Shown: positions 10,569 to 20,389, counted from the first letter of the stretch. The stretch: 64,000 nucleotides of DNA from Mammaliicoccus sciuri (GCF_002901825.1 NZ_PPQD01000017.1:124001-188000); one strand, 5' to 3'. Notes: generated by a model from the sequence alone, not told the origin. Program-made: numbers and translations.

Positions 10569-11390
10569 ATGGATCCGAGTTTGTTAATTAGTTATGGCTG
10601 GGTATTAGTTGTATTAATATTTCTTGAAGGATTATTAGCTGCAGATAATGCTGTTGTTATGGCCGTAATGGTCAAACATTTACCAGAAGATTTAAGGAAA
10701 AAAGCATTGTTCTATGGCTTATTAGGAGCGTTTGTGTTTAGATTTTTATCATTATTCTTAATTAGTTTCTTAGCTAACTTCTGGCCAATTCAAGCGGCAG
10801 GGGCATTATATTTAATTTATATGTCCATTAAGAATTTGATAGATTTTAAAAAGCATAAAGGTGAAGAGCTCAAGACGCCAGACGACGTAGAAGCTAAAGA
10901 TGATTTCTCTGAATCAGAATTTCCTTCAGATGGACACGGTCATCATAAATTGAAAAAGAACTTCTGGATGACGGTATTAAAAGTAGAATTTGCAGATATC
11001 GCATTTGCGATTGATTCAATGTTAGCTGCATTTGCTATCGCAGTAACATTACCAGCATTGGGTATCCACTTTGGTGGTATGGATGCTGGTCAGTTTGGTG
11101 TTATGTTTGTTGGTGGTATTATTGGTGTTGTTATTATGAGATTTGCAGCAACATACTTTGTTGAATTATTAAATAAATATCCAAATTTAGAAGCGGCAGC
11201 ATTTGCTATTGTAGGTTGGGTAGGTATTAAACTGTTTGTGATTGTATTGGCACATGATGAAATTGGTGTATTACCTCATGATTTCCCACATGGCATATTA
11301 TGGCAATCAATATTCTGGTCAGTATTATTATTACTCGTTATTATTGGCTGGATCACTTCAGTACGTAATAATAAAAAGACAACAAATTAA
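10569..11390 (+). CDS. TerC-family membrane protein, probable Mn2+ exporter
   Basis: A 273-residue protein with 7-8 hydrophobic segments and the TerC signature acidic motifs FLEGLLAADNAVVMAVM near the N-terminus and EFADIAFAIDSMLAAFA in the middle, plus a His/Asp-rich loop (DGHGHHK). Bacillus homologues (MeeY/MeeF class) export Mn2+ and help metallate secreted enzymes. Control by the preceding yybP-ykoY element supports a manganese role. GGAG precedes ATG 10569; a strong terminator follows. Confidence 0.9.
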   Translation: MDPSLLISYGWVLVVLIFLEGLLAADNAVVMAVMVKHLPEDLRKKALFYGLLGAFVFRFLSLFLISFLANFWPIQAAGALYLIYMSIKNLIDFKKHKGEELKTPDDVEAKDDFSESEFPSDGHGHHKLKKNFWMTVLKVEFADIAFAIDSMLAAFAIAVTLPALGIHFGGMDAGQFGVMFVGGIIGVVIMRFAATYFVELLNKYPNLEAAAFAIVGWVGIKLFVIVLAHDEIGVLPHDFPHGILWQSIFWSVLLLLVIIGWITSVRNNKKTTN

Positions 11391-11404
11391 TATTTATTAG
11401 ACAA

Positions 11405-11448
11405 AACACCAACAAAGTTTATAGTTGACTTTGTTGGTGTTTTTTATG
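11405..11448 (+). terminator. Terminator after the TerC-family gene
   Basis: AACACCAACAAAGT pairs perfectly with ACTTTGTTGGTGTT around a 9-base loop, followed by a T run. Confidence 0.9.
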
Positions 11449-11602
11449 TTTTTTTAAAATGAATAATTCATATTGAATGAATTTGCAAATATATGTAAAA
11501 ATAGGTGTGTAATATTGAGAATTACAATGGTTTTATGTTAATAAATTTAGTATTATATGGCATAATAGATACATTAAGTGTTTAGATTGAGGAGGGCAAT
11601 AA

Positions 11603-13288
11603 ATGTCACGAAAAAAGCATGTCATTCCTAGAAATGAATATAAGAGACAGCGACGTGAATTTTTTCATAATGAAGAACGTGAAAAAAGAATCGAACAAGA
11701 GAAAAAAGAAAATGAAATAAAAAAAGCGAATGAACGAGAACTTCAAAAGAAAAATGAATTACGTGTTAAGGAAAATATGCAAAAAGCACGTATTGAAAAA
11801 TTAACAAAAGAAGAAATCAAAAAACAAGAAGAAGAATCTAAATCGCATCCAACAATTGATTTAGATGATGACCGACTTGCTGAATCACATCAAGAATATA
11901 GTGAACAAGATGAAGTATTACATAAAGATGAAGTTCAAACAGATGATGAACACCACGGAATAGACTCTGAAGAAGAACCTGAAGAGATTAGATATGAAAA
12001 AGTAAGTGAACAAAAACAGGCAGAGACGGGTAAAACTTTTTCTAAAGATAATGACTTTGAAATAAATAAACAGCTCGGTGCTAAACATGATGAAAAAGTA
12101 GAACAAAAATCTCAAAATAAAAATAGTTTTCTCAATACATTTTTAACTAAAATAGAAAAACATTGGCCAATCATTGCGATCATTTTAGCAATCATATTAA
12201 TTTTTATTTTAGTGTGGAGTATATTCCAAAATGTAAATCCTCCTAACGAAAGTAGAAAAACAATTGAAGAAAAGCAATCTCAAAAAGGATTCCAAAAACC
12301 AATTACGAATGTTATGGAAGCTGTAGAGAAATCTAAAAACTCAGTCGTGGGTGTATCTCATGAAGATTCAGATGTATCTAGTAAGAAAGAATCTTCAGCT
12401 AAGGAAAAAGAAGAAAATAGCGGCGTCGGTTCAGGCGTCGTTTATAAAGTTGAAAATAAAAAAGCATACATAGTAACAAACGCACATGTTGTATCAACTG
12501 ATAAGAAACCAATTATTACAACAGCAAATGGTAAAAAGTATGACGGTAAAGTATTAGGTTCAGATCAATGGTCTGATATTGCAGTCTTAACGATTCCAAT
12601 CGAAAAAACTGAAGATTTTAAACCAATTAAATTTGAGGACTCAGACAATTTAATTTTAGGTGAAACAGCTATTGTAATAGGTAGTCCGTTAGGTTCTGAA
12701 TTCCAAAATAGTATCTCTACAGGCGTTGTTTCAGGTCTAGACAGAAAAGTTCCTGTTGATTTTAATGGTGATGACGAGTATGATTGGGAAATTAAAGCTA
12801 TCCAAACAGATGCTGCAGTCAATCCTGGTAACTCAGGTGGACCTATATTAGACTCACAAGGTAATTTAATAGGTATCGTATCGTTGAAAATCGATATGCC
12901 TAATGTAGAAGGTATGGCTTTTGCAATTCCTTCTAATGACACTACTGACTACATTAATAAATTAGAGAAAAACGGTAAAATTGAACGTCCAGAATTAGGT
13001 ATCATGGCTCAAAACTATTCTAAAATGAGTGATAGTGAAAAGTCACAAATATCTTTACCCGATAAATATAAATCAGGAATGGCCATTACTGGTGTTACAA
13101 AAGACGGTAATGCTGACAAAGCCGGCGTTAAATTTAATGATGTAATCGTTGGTATTAACGATACAAAAATTGAAAATAATCTTGAATTTAGAAAAGAATT
13201 ATATAATAATCATAAAAAAGGCGACAGTGTTAACTTGAAGCTTATCCGAGATGGAAAAGAAATAACGAAAAAATTAACATTGAAATAA
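11603..13288 (+). CDS. HtrA/DegP-like membrane-anchored serine protease
   Basis: A 561-residue protein: a highly charged, low-complexity N-terminal region of about 185 residues, one transmembrane helix (HWPIIAIILAIILIFILVW, about 190-208), a trypsin-like domain with His295 (TNAHVV), Asp325 (WSDIAVL) and Ser411 (NPGNSGGPI), and one C-terminal PDZ domain (about 485-561). It degrades or refolds damaged exported proteins at the membrane. S. aureus has a longer homologue in this neighbourhood. TTGAGGAGGG precedes ATG 11603; ktrD follows 17 bases later. Confidence 0.9.
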   Translation: MSRKKHVIPRNEYKRQRREFFHNEEREKRIEQEKKENEIKKANERELQKKNELRVKENMQKARIEKLTKEEIKKQEEESKSHPTIDLDDDRLAESHQEYSEQDEVLHKDEVQTDDEHHGIDSEEEPEEIRYEKVSEQKQAETGKTFSKDNDFEINKQLGAKHDEKVEQKSQNKNSFLNTFLTKIEKHWPIIAIILAIILIFILVWSIFQNVNPPNESRKTIEEKQSQKGFQKPITNVMEAVEKSKNSVVGVSHEDSDVSSKKESSAKEKEENSGVGSGVVYKVENKKAYIVTNAHVVSTDKKPIITTANGKKYDGKVLGSDQWSDIAVLTIPIEKTEDFKPIKFEDSDNLILGETAIVIGSPLGSEFQNSISTGVVSGLDRKVPVDFNGDDEYDWEIKAIQTDAAVNPGNSGGPILDSQGNLIGIVSLKIDMPNVEGMAFAIPSNDTTDYINKLEKNGKIERPELGIMAQNYSKMSDSEKSQISLPDKYKSGMAITGVTKDGNADKAGVKFNDVIVGINDTKIENNLEFRKELYNNHKKGDSVNLKLIRDGKEITKKLTLK

Positions 13289-13305
13289 AATAGAGGTGAC
13301 AATTT

Positions 13306-14658
13306 GTGTCCATTATAAAATACTTTTTTCAAAAAATGACTCCACAACAAGGTATTGTATTATATTATTTGGGCGCAATTATTGTCGCCTTTTTATTATT
13401 AAATTTACCGTATGTTGTTAAACCTGGTGTTAAAATAGCACCAGTCGATACATTATTTGTCGCTGTATCAGGTGTCAGTGTAACGGGGTTAACACCTGTT
13501 ACAATTGAAGATACATTTACCATATTTGGACAAGCTATCATCTTGATTATACTTAATATCGGTGGCATAGGTGTAATGGCTATTGGTACATTACTTTGGG
13601 TTATTTTAGGTAAACATATCGGCTTACGTGAACGTCAATTAATCATGTTAGATAGTAATTCAAATGCTATGAATGGTGTTGTTAAGTTAATATTAGATAT
13701 TGTGAGAACAATTTTAATGATTGAAGTCATTGGAGCGATATTGTTATCATTTTATTTCTATAAAGATATTGGATCGGTGAAAGAAGCGATACATCATGGT
13801 ATCTTTGCATCTGTTTCTGCAACTACAAATGGTGGACTTGATATTACGGGTGAATCATTAGCGCCTTATGCGAATGATTATTTCGTTCAAACAATCATTA
13901 TGTTACTTATTATGTTAGGTGCAATAGGTTTCCCAGTATTGATTGAAGTCAAAACATACATGAAAAATACAATTCCAAACTTTAGATTCTCGTTATTCAC
14001 TAAAATAGCGAGTGCCACTTATTTGTTTTTATTTTTACTAGGCACAATCGTGATTTATTTATTTGAGTTTTCAAATGCATTTAAAGATGTTTCGTGGCAT
14101 AAAGCTTTATTCTATGCAATGTTCCAATCTTCATCTACAAGAAGTGCTGGACTTTCAACTATAGATTTAAGTCATTTTACTGAAGCAACAAACTTCTTTT
14201 TAGGAGGGCTAATGTTTATAGGGTCTTCACCAAGTTCAGTAGGTGGCGGTATAAGAACGACAACATTTACGATACTGATATTATATTTAGTGAACTTTAG
14301 TAATGGTCGAACAACGATAAAAGCTTTCAATAGAGAAATACATCCAATTGATATACAAAGATCATTTGCAGTTATTTCACTTGCATTAGCGATAACGTTT
14401 GTTGGTGTACTATCCGTCGTTCGGTTTGAAGATGGTAAACATGATTTGTTATCTATATTCTTTGAAACGATGTCAGCATTTGGGACATGTGGTTTATCAA
14501 TGGGCATTACAGATGGCTTACAATTAGGATCTAAAATCGTTATCATGATGTTGATGTTTATAGGTCGGGTAGGACTATTATGTTTCGTCGTCATGTTAGG
14601 TGGAAAATCAACACCTGATAAATTCCATTATCCTAAAGAACGTATACAAATAGGTTAA
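13306..14658 (+). CDS. ktrD: Ktr-type potassium uptake membrane subunit (KtrB/KtrD)
   Basis: A 450-residue TrkH/KtrB-family K+ translocator with four selectivity-filter loops, each with its central glycine: VSGVSVTGLTP, VSATTNGGLDI, SSSTRSAGLST and SAFGTCGLSMG. It works with a cytosolic RCK subunit (KtrA or KtrC) not present in this window. GTG 13306 follows AGAGGTGA. Position next to the HtrA-like gene matches ktrD rather than ktrB of S. aureus, from memory, so the symbol is less certain than the family. Confidence 0.85.
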   Translation: MSIIKYFFQKMTPQQGIVLYYLGAIIVAFLLLNLPYVVKPGVKIAPVDTLFVAVSGVSVTGLTPVTIEDTFTIFGQAIILIILNIGGIGVMAIGTLLWVILGKHIGLRERQLIMLDSNSNAMNGVVKLILDIVRTILMIEVIGAILLSFYFYKDIGSVKEAIHHGIFASVSATTNGGLDITGESLAPYANDYFVQTIIMLLIMLGAIGFPVLIEVKTYMKNTIPNFRFSLFTKIASATYLFLFLLGTIVIYLFEFSNAFKDVSWHKALFYAMFQSSSTRSAGLSTIDLSHFTEATNFFLGGLMFIGSSPSSVGGGIRTTTFTILILYLVNFSNGRTTIKAFNREIHPIDIQRSFAVISLALAITFVGVLSVVRFEDGKHDLLSIFFETMSAFGTCGLSMGITDGLQLGSKIVIMMLMFIGRVGLLCFVVMLGGKSTPDKFHYPKERIQIG

Positions 14659-14663
14659 ATATA

Positions 14664-14694
14664 AAAAGCAAGCGACTATGCCGCTTGCTTTTTA
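14664..14694. terminator. Bidirectional terminator between ktrD and histidine kinase
   Basis: AAAAGCAAGCG pairs with CGCTTGCTTTT around a 7-base loop, between convergent genes. Confidence 0.85.
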
Positions 14695-16167
14695 TTATGG
14701 ATTAATAGTAGGTATGGTGATTATAAACGTAGTACCTTTAGTCATATTCGTAAATACGCTAATTTCGCCTTCCCAATCTTCAATGAGTTTCTTACTTAAG
14801 TATAAACCGAGGCCACTACCAGATTCTTTCGTTGTAAAGAAAGGATCAAATATCTTTTGTTGTGTTTCTTTAGACATACCGGCACCGTTATCTTTAAATA
14901 TGATAGTAGCTTGGTTTGCATGTGTACGTTGTAATTGAATTTCAATTTCTGGTTGTTTTATATCTAATAAGGCATCTTTAGCATTTTGAATAAGATTGAT
15001 GAGAATTTGTTTTAATTGATCTTCTGAAATAAATGCAAATATTGGGGTATCTGGCAATGTTAAAGCAATATTAATGTTATGTTGTTCAAGCTCATACTTC
15101 AAAAATTGTGAAACTTCTTTGATAGATTGATTAATGTCGACATTTGAATAGGCAAGGTTAGTTGGCTTTCCTAAAAATAAAAACTGTGTAACGATATTGT
15201 TAATTCTATCTAGTTCTTCTGAAATAATATTAAAGTGATGGTCTTGTTTATCTTTATCGTATTTCATTCTAGTAAGTTCAATAAATCCATTAATGCTTGT
15301 AAGTGGATTTTTAATTTCATGTGCTGTGTTGGCAGCGAGTGTACCAATTAGTCTAAGCTTTTCATTATTTGCTTGTTCAATTATTTTTTCATGTTCTAAT
15401 CGTTCGGATCTATTTTTAAATATAAGTGTAACAATAGATAATAATAAAAATACAACTAAAAATATAAAAATGCTCGGTAAAATAATGCGTGTCATAAAAT
15501 TATATTGTCCGCTAATTGTTAATGAGATAGGTAATTGATCATATAAATAATTTATGGATTTAGAATGCTTATATTTTTTTCCAACTTGATAAATTTCAGT
15601 ACCATCGATACCATTGACTTGAATATGATATCTTTTAGAGATTAAATTAATTTCATTTTTAAATGATGACATATTTATTTCTGAAGCAACAGTGTAGTCT
15701 TTGTTTTGTACTTTTAAATGATTGGTTAATAATAATGTATTGGCATTTTTTAATGAAATTTTTTCACTACTTAAACTTGAATTAGCTGTAAAAGGAAAAT
15801 GAAATTTATATTTGTTAAAATCTTTAAGAGAGGTATGATCAGTTCCTTTAGAATCATAAACGATTTGTTTTTTATCATTCAAAATATAAATATGGTCAAT
15901 CCAAGTATACCTTGTGTGATTATCCTCTAAAAACTGATTAATAAATTTTTCGTTTCGGCTGTTAGATAAAATGGTTGTTAAAGATTCAGAAATGCTATTT
16001 GATTCATTTATAAAGGTATTAATTTTTAAGTTTACAATTTCTTTTGTCGTTTCTAATCTTTGATTAACTCTATTTGTATAATTTTTACTTATAATAATAC
16101 CAATCATTAATGAAATGACTAAAGCGATAGCAAAATTAATGATGATTAATTTATTAAATGATTTCAT
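14695..16167 (-). CDS. Orphan membrane sensor histidine kinase
   Basis: A 490-residue sensor kinase: an N-terminal helix (about 7-27), an extracytoplasmic domain of about 190 residues that looks Cache-like, a second helix (IILPSIFIFLVVFLLLSIVT), a HisKA domain with phospho-acceptor His in AAHEIKNPLTS, and a HATPase domain with QILINLIQNAKDAL, DNGAGMS and GSGLGLYLS. ATG 16167 follows GGAGG. It resembles sporulation/PAS-less KinB-type kinases. No response regulator is adjacent, so its partner is unknown. Confidence 0.88.
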   Translation of the reverse strand: MKSFNKLIIINFAIALVISLMIGIIISKNYTNRVNQRLETTKEIVNLKINTFINESNSISESLTTILSNSRNEKFINQFLEDNHTRYTWIDHIYILNDKKQIVYDSKGTDHTSLKDFNKYKFHFPFTANSSLSSEKISLKNANTLLLTNHLKVQNKDYTVASEINMSSFKNEINLISKRYHIQVNGIDGTEIYQVGKKYKHSKSINYLYDQLPISLTISGQYNFMTRIILPSIFIFLVVFLLLSIVTLIFKNRSERLEHEKIIEQANNEKLRLIGTLAANTAHEIKNPLTSINGFIELTRMKYDKDKQDHHFNIISEELDRINNIVTQFLFLGKPTNLAYSNVDINQSIKEVSQFLKYELEQHNINIALTLPDTPIFAFISEDQLKQILINLIQNAKDALLDIKQPEIEIQLQRTHANQATIIFKDNGAGMSKETQQKIFDPFFTTKESGSGLGLYLSKKLIEDWEGEISVFTNMTKGTTFIITIPTINP

Positions 16168-16318
16168 TATTGCCTCCAAGTTTATTGATTACTAATAGAG
16201 TATATTATGATTAACAATTATTGCCAACACATATTAAATAAATTTTCCATCCAAATGTTCTTATACTGCCCTAACAGTATTTAAAAATGGTAAAATAAAT
16301 AAAAAGGTGGGGATAGCA

Positions 16319-17830
16319 TTGAATACGAATGAAACCATAACAATTGATTTACTAGCTACTTCTGACTTACATGGACAAATAGGAAAAACTGGTATTAGTG
16401 GTAACATTCTAAAGATGGCCACTTACGTTAAACATAAACGCAAAACAAATCACCATGTCTTATTGTTAGATAATGGTGGCATGTTGTCGGGTTCAATGTT
16501 TGCTTTTTATTATGCCCAAATTGCCCCATATAAAAGAAATCCAATGATTAAAGTGATGAATGAAATGCAATTTGATGCAAGTGGTGTTAGCCCTGACGAA
16601 TTCAACTTTGGCTTAGACTTCTTAAATAAGTCTATTGCATTAAGCAGATTTCCTTGGTTAGCAGCAAATATTGAACATAGTAAAACACGTGAACCATATT
16701 TTACAACACCTTATACGATTAAATATGTAGAGGGTATAAAAATAGGTATTATAGGATTTACATCAAGTGGCCTTATGGAAAATAAAAATGTTGAGTTTGA
16801 AGATGAAGTACTTGTTGGTGAGTCCATGACCACAGCTAAAAAATGGGTGAGATATTTACATGAAAAAGAAAGTCCTGACTTCTTAATTATGTTATACCAT
16901 GGTGGTTTGCACACTTATACAGATAAAAATAATTATAGATCATATTATAGTAATAATGCAGAAAGTATGACGAAAAGTACGGAAGGCGTAAATGTTATTA
17001 TTACAGGACATCAAGAACATATCGTCGATCTAAAAGTCGAAGAAACACAGTTTATACAACCAGGTAAAGATGCTACAAATATTGTAGACATGTCAATTCA
17101 ATTCAAGAAAAGAGCCAATTCAGTAGAAATTATCGATACGTCTATTAAGCACGTAGAAATCTCAAGTTATCCTGAAGATAGAGATTTATTAGAGTTAACG
17201 TATTTCGACCAAAAAGCTGTCCAACATTGGTCTGAACAAAGCGTCGTTGACGTACCTGTTGTGCTAGATTATAAACATTTAACGGACTTATTTATTAAAC
17301 CGCATAAGTTCATGGAATGTATTCAACAGAGTATGACGAGAGCATTTAAAGAATCTGATTTTGTTTGTGCACAAATTGGGAATCCGACAGGTAACGGTTT
17401 ACGTGGCGAGTTACAAGTTAAAGATGTCTATCAATCATATGTACATACTGATAAACCGGTCAAAATTAATTTATCTGGTGCTGAAATAAAGCGCATTATA
17501 GAAAGAACAGCTACAGCACTGTATAAAGAAGGGGACACGGTTAAATATAATGGCCATATTTTAGAACCGACACTTATGACTGTATGGAAAGGCTTTGAAT
17601 ATACGATTGATTTGAGTAAACCTGTAGGCAGTAGAGTTAACATAGATAATATTGATTTAGAAGATTCATATTCAGTTATTATGACAGATTATTTATTTAG
17701 ACACGTAAATAAAATTATTTCTGAATCCTCGTATGAGAGAGCGAAGAAGACAGTCATTGAATATATGATTGAAGAACTAACAGAATCAAAGGGTAAATAT
17801 GATTTAGAACATCATTTTAAAGTTATCTAG
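16319..17830 (+). CDS. YunD/UshA-like metallophosphatase and 5'-nucleotidase-fold protein
   Basis: About 503 residues with the two-domain layout of bacterial 5'-nucleotidases: an N-terminal calcineurin-like domain (SDLHGQ, YHGG, GHQEH) and a C-terminal substrate domain. The normally invariant GNHE motif is replaced by SPDEF, the second-metal GD motif reads DNGG, and the last GHxH is GHQEH, so metal binding is doubtful. There is no signal peptide. TTG 16319 is the best start (AGGTGGGG upstream); GTG 16307 lacks a spaced site. Confidence 0.82.
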   Translation: MNTNETITIDLLATSDLHGQIGKTGISGNILKMATYVKHKRKTNHHVLLLDNGGMLSGSMFAFYYAQIAPYKRNPMIKVMNEMQFDASGVSPDEFNFGLDFLNKSIALSRFPWLAANIEHSKTREPYFTTPYTIKYVEGIKIGIIGFTSSGLMENKNVEFEDEVLVGESMTTAKKWVRYLHEKESPDFLIMLYHGGLHTYTDKNNYRSYYSNNAESMTKSTEGVNVIITGHQEHIVDLKVEETQFIQPGKDATNIVDMSIQFKKRANSVEIIDTSIKHVEISSYPEDRDLLELTYFDQKAVQHWSEQSVVDVPVVLDYKHLTDLFIKPHKFMECIQQSMTRAFKESDFVCAQIGNPTGNGLRGELQVKDVYQSYVHTDKPVKINLSGAEIKRIIERTATALYKEGDTVKYNGHILEPTLMTVWKGFEYTIDLSKPVGSRVNIDNIDLEDSYSVIMTDYLFRHVNKIISESSYERAKKTVIEYMIEELTESKGKYDLEHHFKVI

Positions 17831-17833
17831 TAT

Positions 17834-17888
17834 AAAATAACCCCAAAAAATTTAGCATAATTGCTAAACTTTTTTGGGGTTATTTTTT
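17834..17888. terminator. Bidirectional terminator
   Basis: AAAATAACCCCAAAAAA pairs with TTTTTTGGGGTTATTTT around TTTAGCATAATTGCTAAAC, which can itself pair. It separates the metallophosphatase gene from a convergent CPBP-like gene. Confidence 0.88.
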
Positions 17889-17898
17889 AGTAAATGTA

Positions 17899-18504
17899 TT
17901 AACTAAAAATTATAACGAGTATGATGATTGCTGCAATTTGAGCAACATAAGATGTTACGATTCTTTTCGTATAGAAATACAGTGTAGATAATATGAGTTG
18001 TGCTAAAAATATAAACATAAATATAGCTAAATTATCTAAATATAAAAATAGTGAACTAGATGCAAGGGCACTCACAACGATTGCAATAATAGGTTGTGAG
18101 AATTTCAGTTGCAACTGATTTTGTAATATTGTTCTAATATATAACTCATGACAAGGTATTGCAATTACAATTGTTACTAGCATTTGCCACTTATAAAATA
18201 CGCCAGCATGCATTAATTCTTTTAATAAGGATGCATATGACAAGCCATTATAAATTTGTGATAATAATAGCTGAAGTAGAACTAATATAATGGCACCAAT
18301 GAGACCATATCCAATTGATTGAAGTAATCGTTTAGATTTGATGTCACGTTGATAAAAGACATAGCTAATGCCCGCAATCAGCATAATACCAGTATATAAG
18401 TACCAGAATACTTCTTTTTCCCCTTGCATAATGAATAAAATAATGTGAAAAATAATGAAACTAGATATGAACCATATTAATTGAGGATTAATTTGTCTCT
18501 TCAC
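17899..18504 (-). CDS. CPBP-like polytopic membrane protein
   Basis: A 201-residue protein with about six hydrophobic helices. The segment IPCHELYIRTILQNQL resembles motif 1 of CPBP (Abi/CAAX protease) membrane proteins, but has HE instead of EE, and the FxxxH motif 2 region reads SSSLFLYL without histidine. It may be a degenerate, non-proteolytic member. GTG 18504 lies two bases after the stop of the YkvS-like gene, whose end supplies the AGAGGGA ribosome site, so the two are coupled. Confidence 0.65.
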   Translation of the reverse strand: MKRQINPQLIWFISSFIIFHIILFIMQGEKEVFWYLYTGIMLIAGISYVFYQRDIKSKRLLQSIGYGLIGAIILVLLQLLLSQIYNGLSYASLLKELMHAGVFYKWQMLVTIVIAIPCHELYIRTILQNQLQLKFSQPIIAIVVSALASSSLFLYLDNLAIFMFIFLAQLILSTLYFYTKRIVTSYVAQIAAIIILVIIFS

Positions 18505-18506
18505 TA

Positions 18507-18692
18507 TTATCCCTCTTCAGAAATTATTGTATAACGCTTATGATTCACTACAGTTTTTTCAGGTAACTCTAAACTTTCAAAGTTATCCATAATTGTGATA
18601 TCTACGATAACTGAGTTTTCATTAATTTTTTCAACTCTACCTCTTAATCCATCTTGAAACTCTATGATATTTCCAACTTCTGCGATTGTCAT
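18507..18692 (-). CDS. YkvS/DUF2187 family small protein
   Basis: A 61-residue protein with the compact beta-barrel pattern of the YkvS/DUF2187 family: VGNIIEFQDGLRGRVEKI, then VIVDITIMDNF and the KTVVNHKRYTII ending. Function unknown; KOW/SH3-like fold is inferred. AGGAGG precedes ATG 18692. It heads a two-gene leftward transcript with the CPBP-like gene. Confidence 0.8.
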   Translation of the reverse strand: MTIAEVGNIIEFQDGLRGRVEKINENSVIVDITIMDNFESLELPEKTVVNHKRYTIISEEG

Positions 18693-18861
18693 CTTATTCC
18701 TCCTAAATAATACTATGAAACATTATACTAAATAATGCTCAGTTTATAAAGTATTAACAAATATACTTTATATTAACATAAACATATCATACATATGATT
18801 AATCAAACATATGGTACTATATACTTGAGGCTATTTGGGGAGAAAAGAAGGAGGAAATATA

Positions 18862-19857
18862 ATGAAATTTGTAAGTAATAATGGTATTAATGATCCTATG
18901 ATTAATTTAGCTATGGAGGAATATGTCTTAACTTCTCTTCCTAAAGATGATAGTTATTTCCTATTCTATATTAATCAACCATCCATTATTGTAGGAAAAA
19001 ATCAAAATACAATCGAAGAAGTTAACCAAGAGTATGTTGAGAAAAATAATATCAAAGTTGTAAGAAGAATTTCTGGTGGTGGAGCTGTATATCATGATTT
19101 AGGTAATTTAAACTTTAGCTTTGTTACAAAAGATGACGAAGACAGTTTCCATAACTTTGCAAAATTTACGCAACCAATTGTTGATGCTTTAAATGAAATG
19201 GGTGTTAAAGCAGAATTATCTGGTAGAAATGATATACAAGTCGGGGAAAGAAAAATATCAGGTAATGCAATGGTTAAACAAAAAGATCGTATGTTCTCAC
19301 ATGGAACATTGATGTTAAATAGTGAAATCGAAGAGGTTGTAAATGCACTTCGCGTTAGCGAAGCGAAAATAAAATCTAAAGGTATCAAATCTATAAGGTC
19401 ACGTGTCGCAAACATACAAGAGTTCTTAGAAGAACCAATGGATATTGAAACATTTAAACAACGTATACTTACATCTATCTTTAAACAACAGGGTAGTGAA
19501 GATGTTGAAGAATATCACTTAACTGATGAAGATTGGGATAACATTAATGAATTAAGTAAAAATAAATACCAAAAATGGGAATGGAATTATGGTAAGAATC
19601 CTAAATACAATTTTGAAAGAAGTCATAAATTTGATAGAGGACTTGTCCAAATTAAATTAGACGTTAAAAAAGGTAAAATAGAACACGCAGCAATATTCGG
19701 TGATTTCTTTGGTGTCGGAGACGTAAAAGATATTGAAGAAGCATTAATAGGTGTTCAACATCAAAAATCATCAATTCAAGAAGCATTAAAAGATATTGAT
19801 TTTTATCACTATTTTGGAGATATTGCTAAAGAAGAAATTATTAATTTAATGCTATAA
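18862..19857 (+). CDS. lplA: LplA, lipoate-protein ligase
   Basis: A 331-residue ligase that activates free lipoate with ATP and attaches it to E2 or GcvH lysines. The lipoyl-AMP binding motif VRRISGGGAVYHDLGNLNFS, the catalytic-lysine motif RKISGNA and the C-terminal accessory domain (KYQKWEWNYGKNPKYNFER) are all present. ATG 18862 follows GGAGGAA; an upstream in-frame start at 18835 is rejected. Single-gene unit ended by a hairpin. Confidence 0.94.
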   Translation: MKFVSNNGINDPMINLAMEEYVLTSLPKDDSYFLFYINQPSIIVGKNQNTIEEVNQEYVEKNNIKVVRRISGGGAVYHDLGNLNFSFVTKDDEDSFHNFAKFTQPIVDALNEMGVKAELSGRNDIQVGERKISGNAMVKQKDRMFSHGTLMLNSEIEEVVNALRVSEAKIKSKGIKSIRSRVANIQEFLEEPMDIETFKQRILTSIFKQQGSEDVEEYHLTDEDWDNINELSKNKYQKWEWNYGKNPKYNFERSHKFDRGLVQIKLDVKKGKIEHAAIFGDFFGVGDVKDIEEALIGVQHQKSSIQEALKDIDFYHYFGDIAKEEIINLML

Positions 19858-19865
19858 ACAAATAA

Positions 19866-19904
19866 AAGAGACTATTTTTGAATGTTTTCAAAAGTAGTCT
19901 CTTA
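19866..19904 (+). terminator. Terminator after lplA
   Basis: AGAGACTATTTTTGA pairs with TCAAAAGTAGTCTCT (one mismatch), followed by TATTATGT; the T run is weak. Confidence 0.65.
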
Positions 19905-19930
19905 TTATGTGTTAAATTTTAAATGACAAC

Positions 19931-20146
19931 TCACGATTGCAAATCCTCCAACTGAATTAATTCTTCACTGTATTGTTCAAATAAAGTATTATTACGATTC
20001 GCAAGTGCTTCATCAATTAAAACCATTAATTCTCTTTTACGATTTTCACGTAAAGCAGAGTCAATCACAAGCTCAACTGATAAATCATTTAAGTTATTAA
20101 CAAAAGTTTCTAAACTCTGGTGCTTAACTTGAGAATATTGTTTCAT
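19931..20146 (-). CDS. IDEAL-domain small protein
   Basis: A 71-residue protein whose C-terminal half has the IDEAL-domain signature MVLIDEALANRNNTLFEQYSEEL. The domain is named for this motif and occurs in small Firmicute regulators of uncertain role (for example the YpiB C-terminus and some competence-related proteins). ATG 20146 follows AAGGGG; the upstream extension is rejected. Its closeness to comK may be functional but is only positional evidence. Confidence 0.78.
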   Translation of the reverse strand: MKQYSQVKHQSLETFVNNLNDLSVELVIDSALRENRKRELMVLIDEALANRNNTLFEQYSEELIQLEDLQS

Positions 20147-20389
20147 TTTAAACAACCCCTTGACTTTATTTGTTAAAATTATAGCGTATTTATTTTCTAA
20201 ATGCAATGAATATTCAGAAATTTTAAAAAGTAAATTTATAATTCGAAATCAGTGATAAACTTACTCTATAAATTCATTATATGTTACTATAATCTAATTT
20301 TAAATTATTTTGCTCACAATTCAGAATACGGTTGTGAAAGATTTGAGTAACCGAATCATATTTAATAAAAATACTAAAGGAGAATCATA

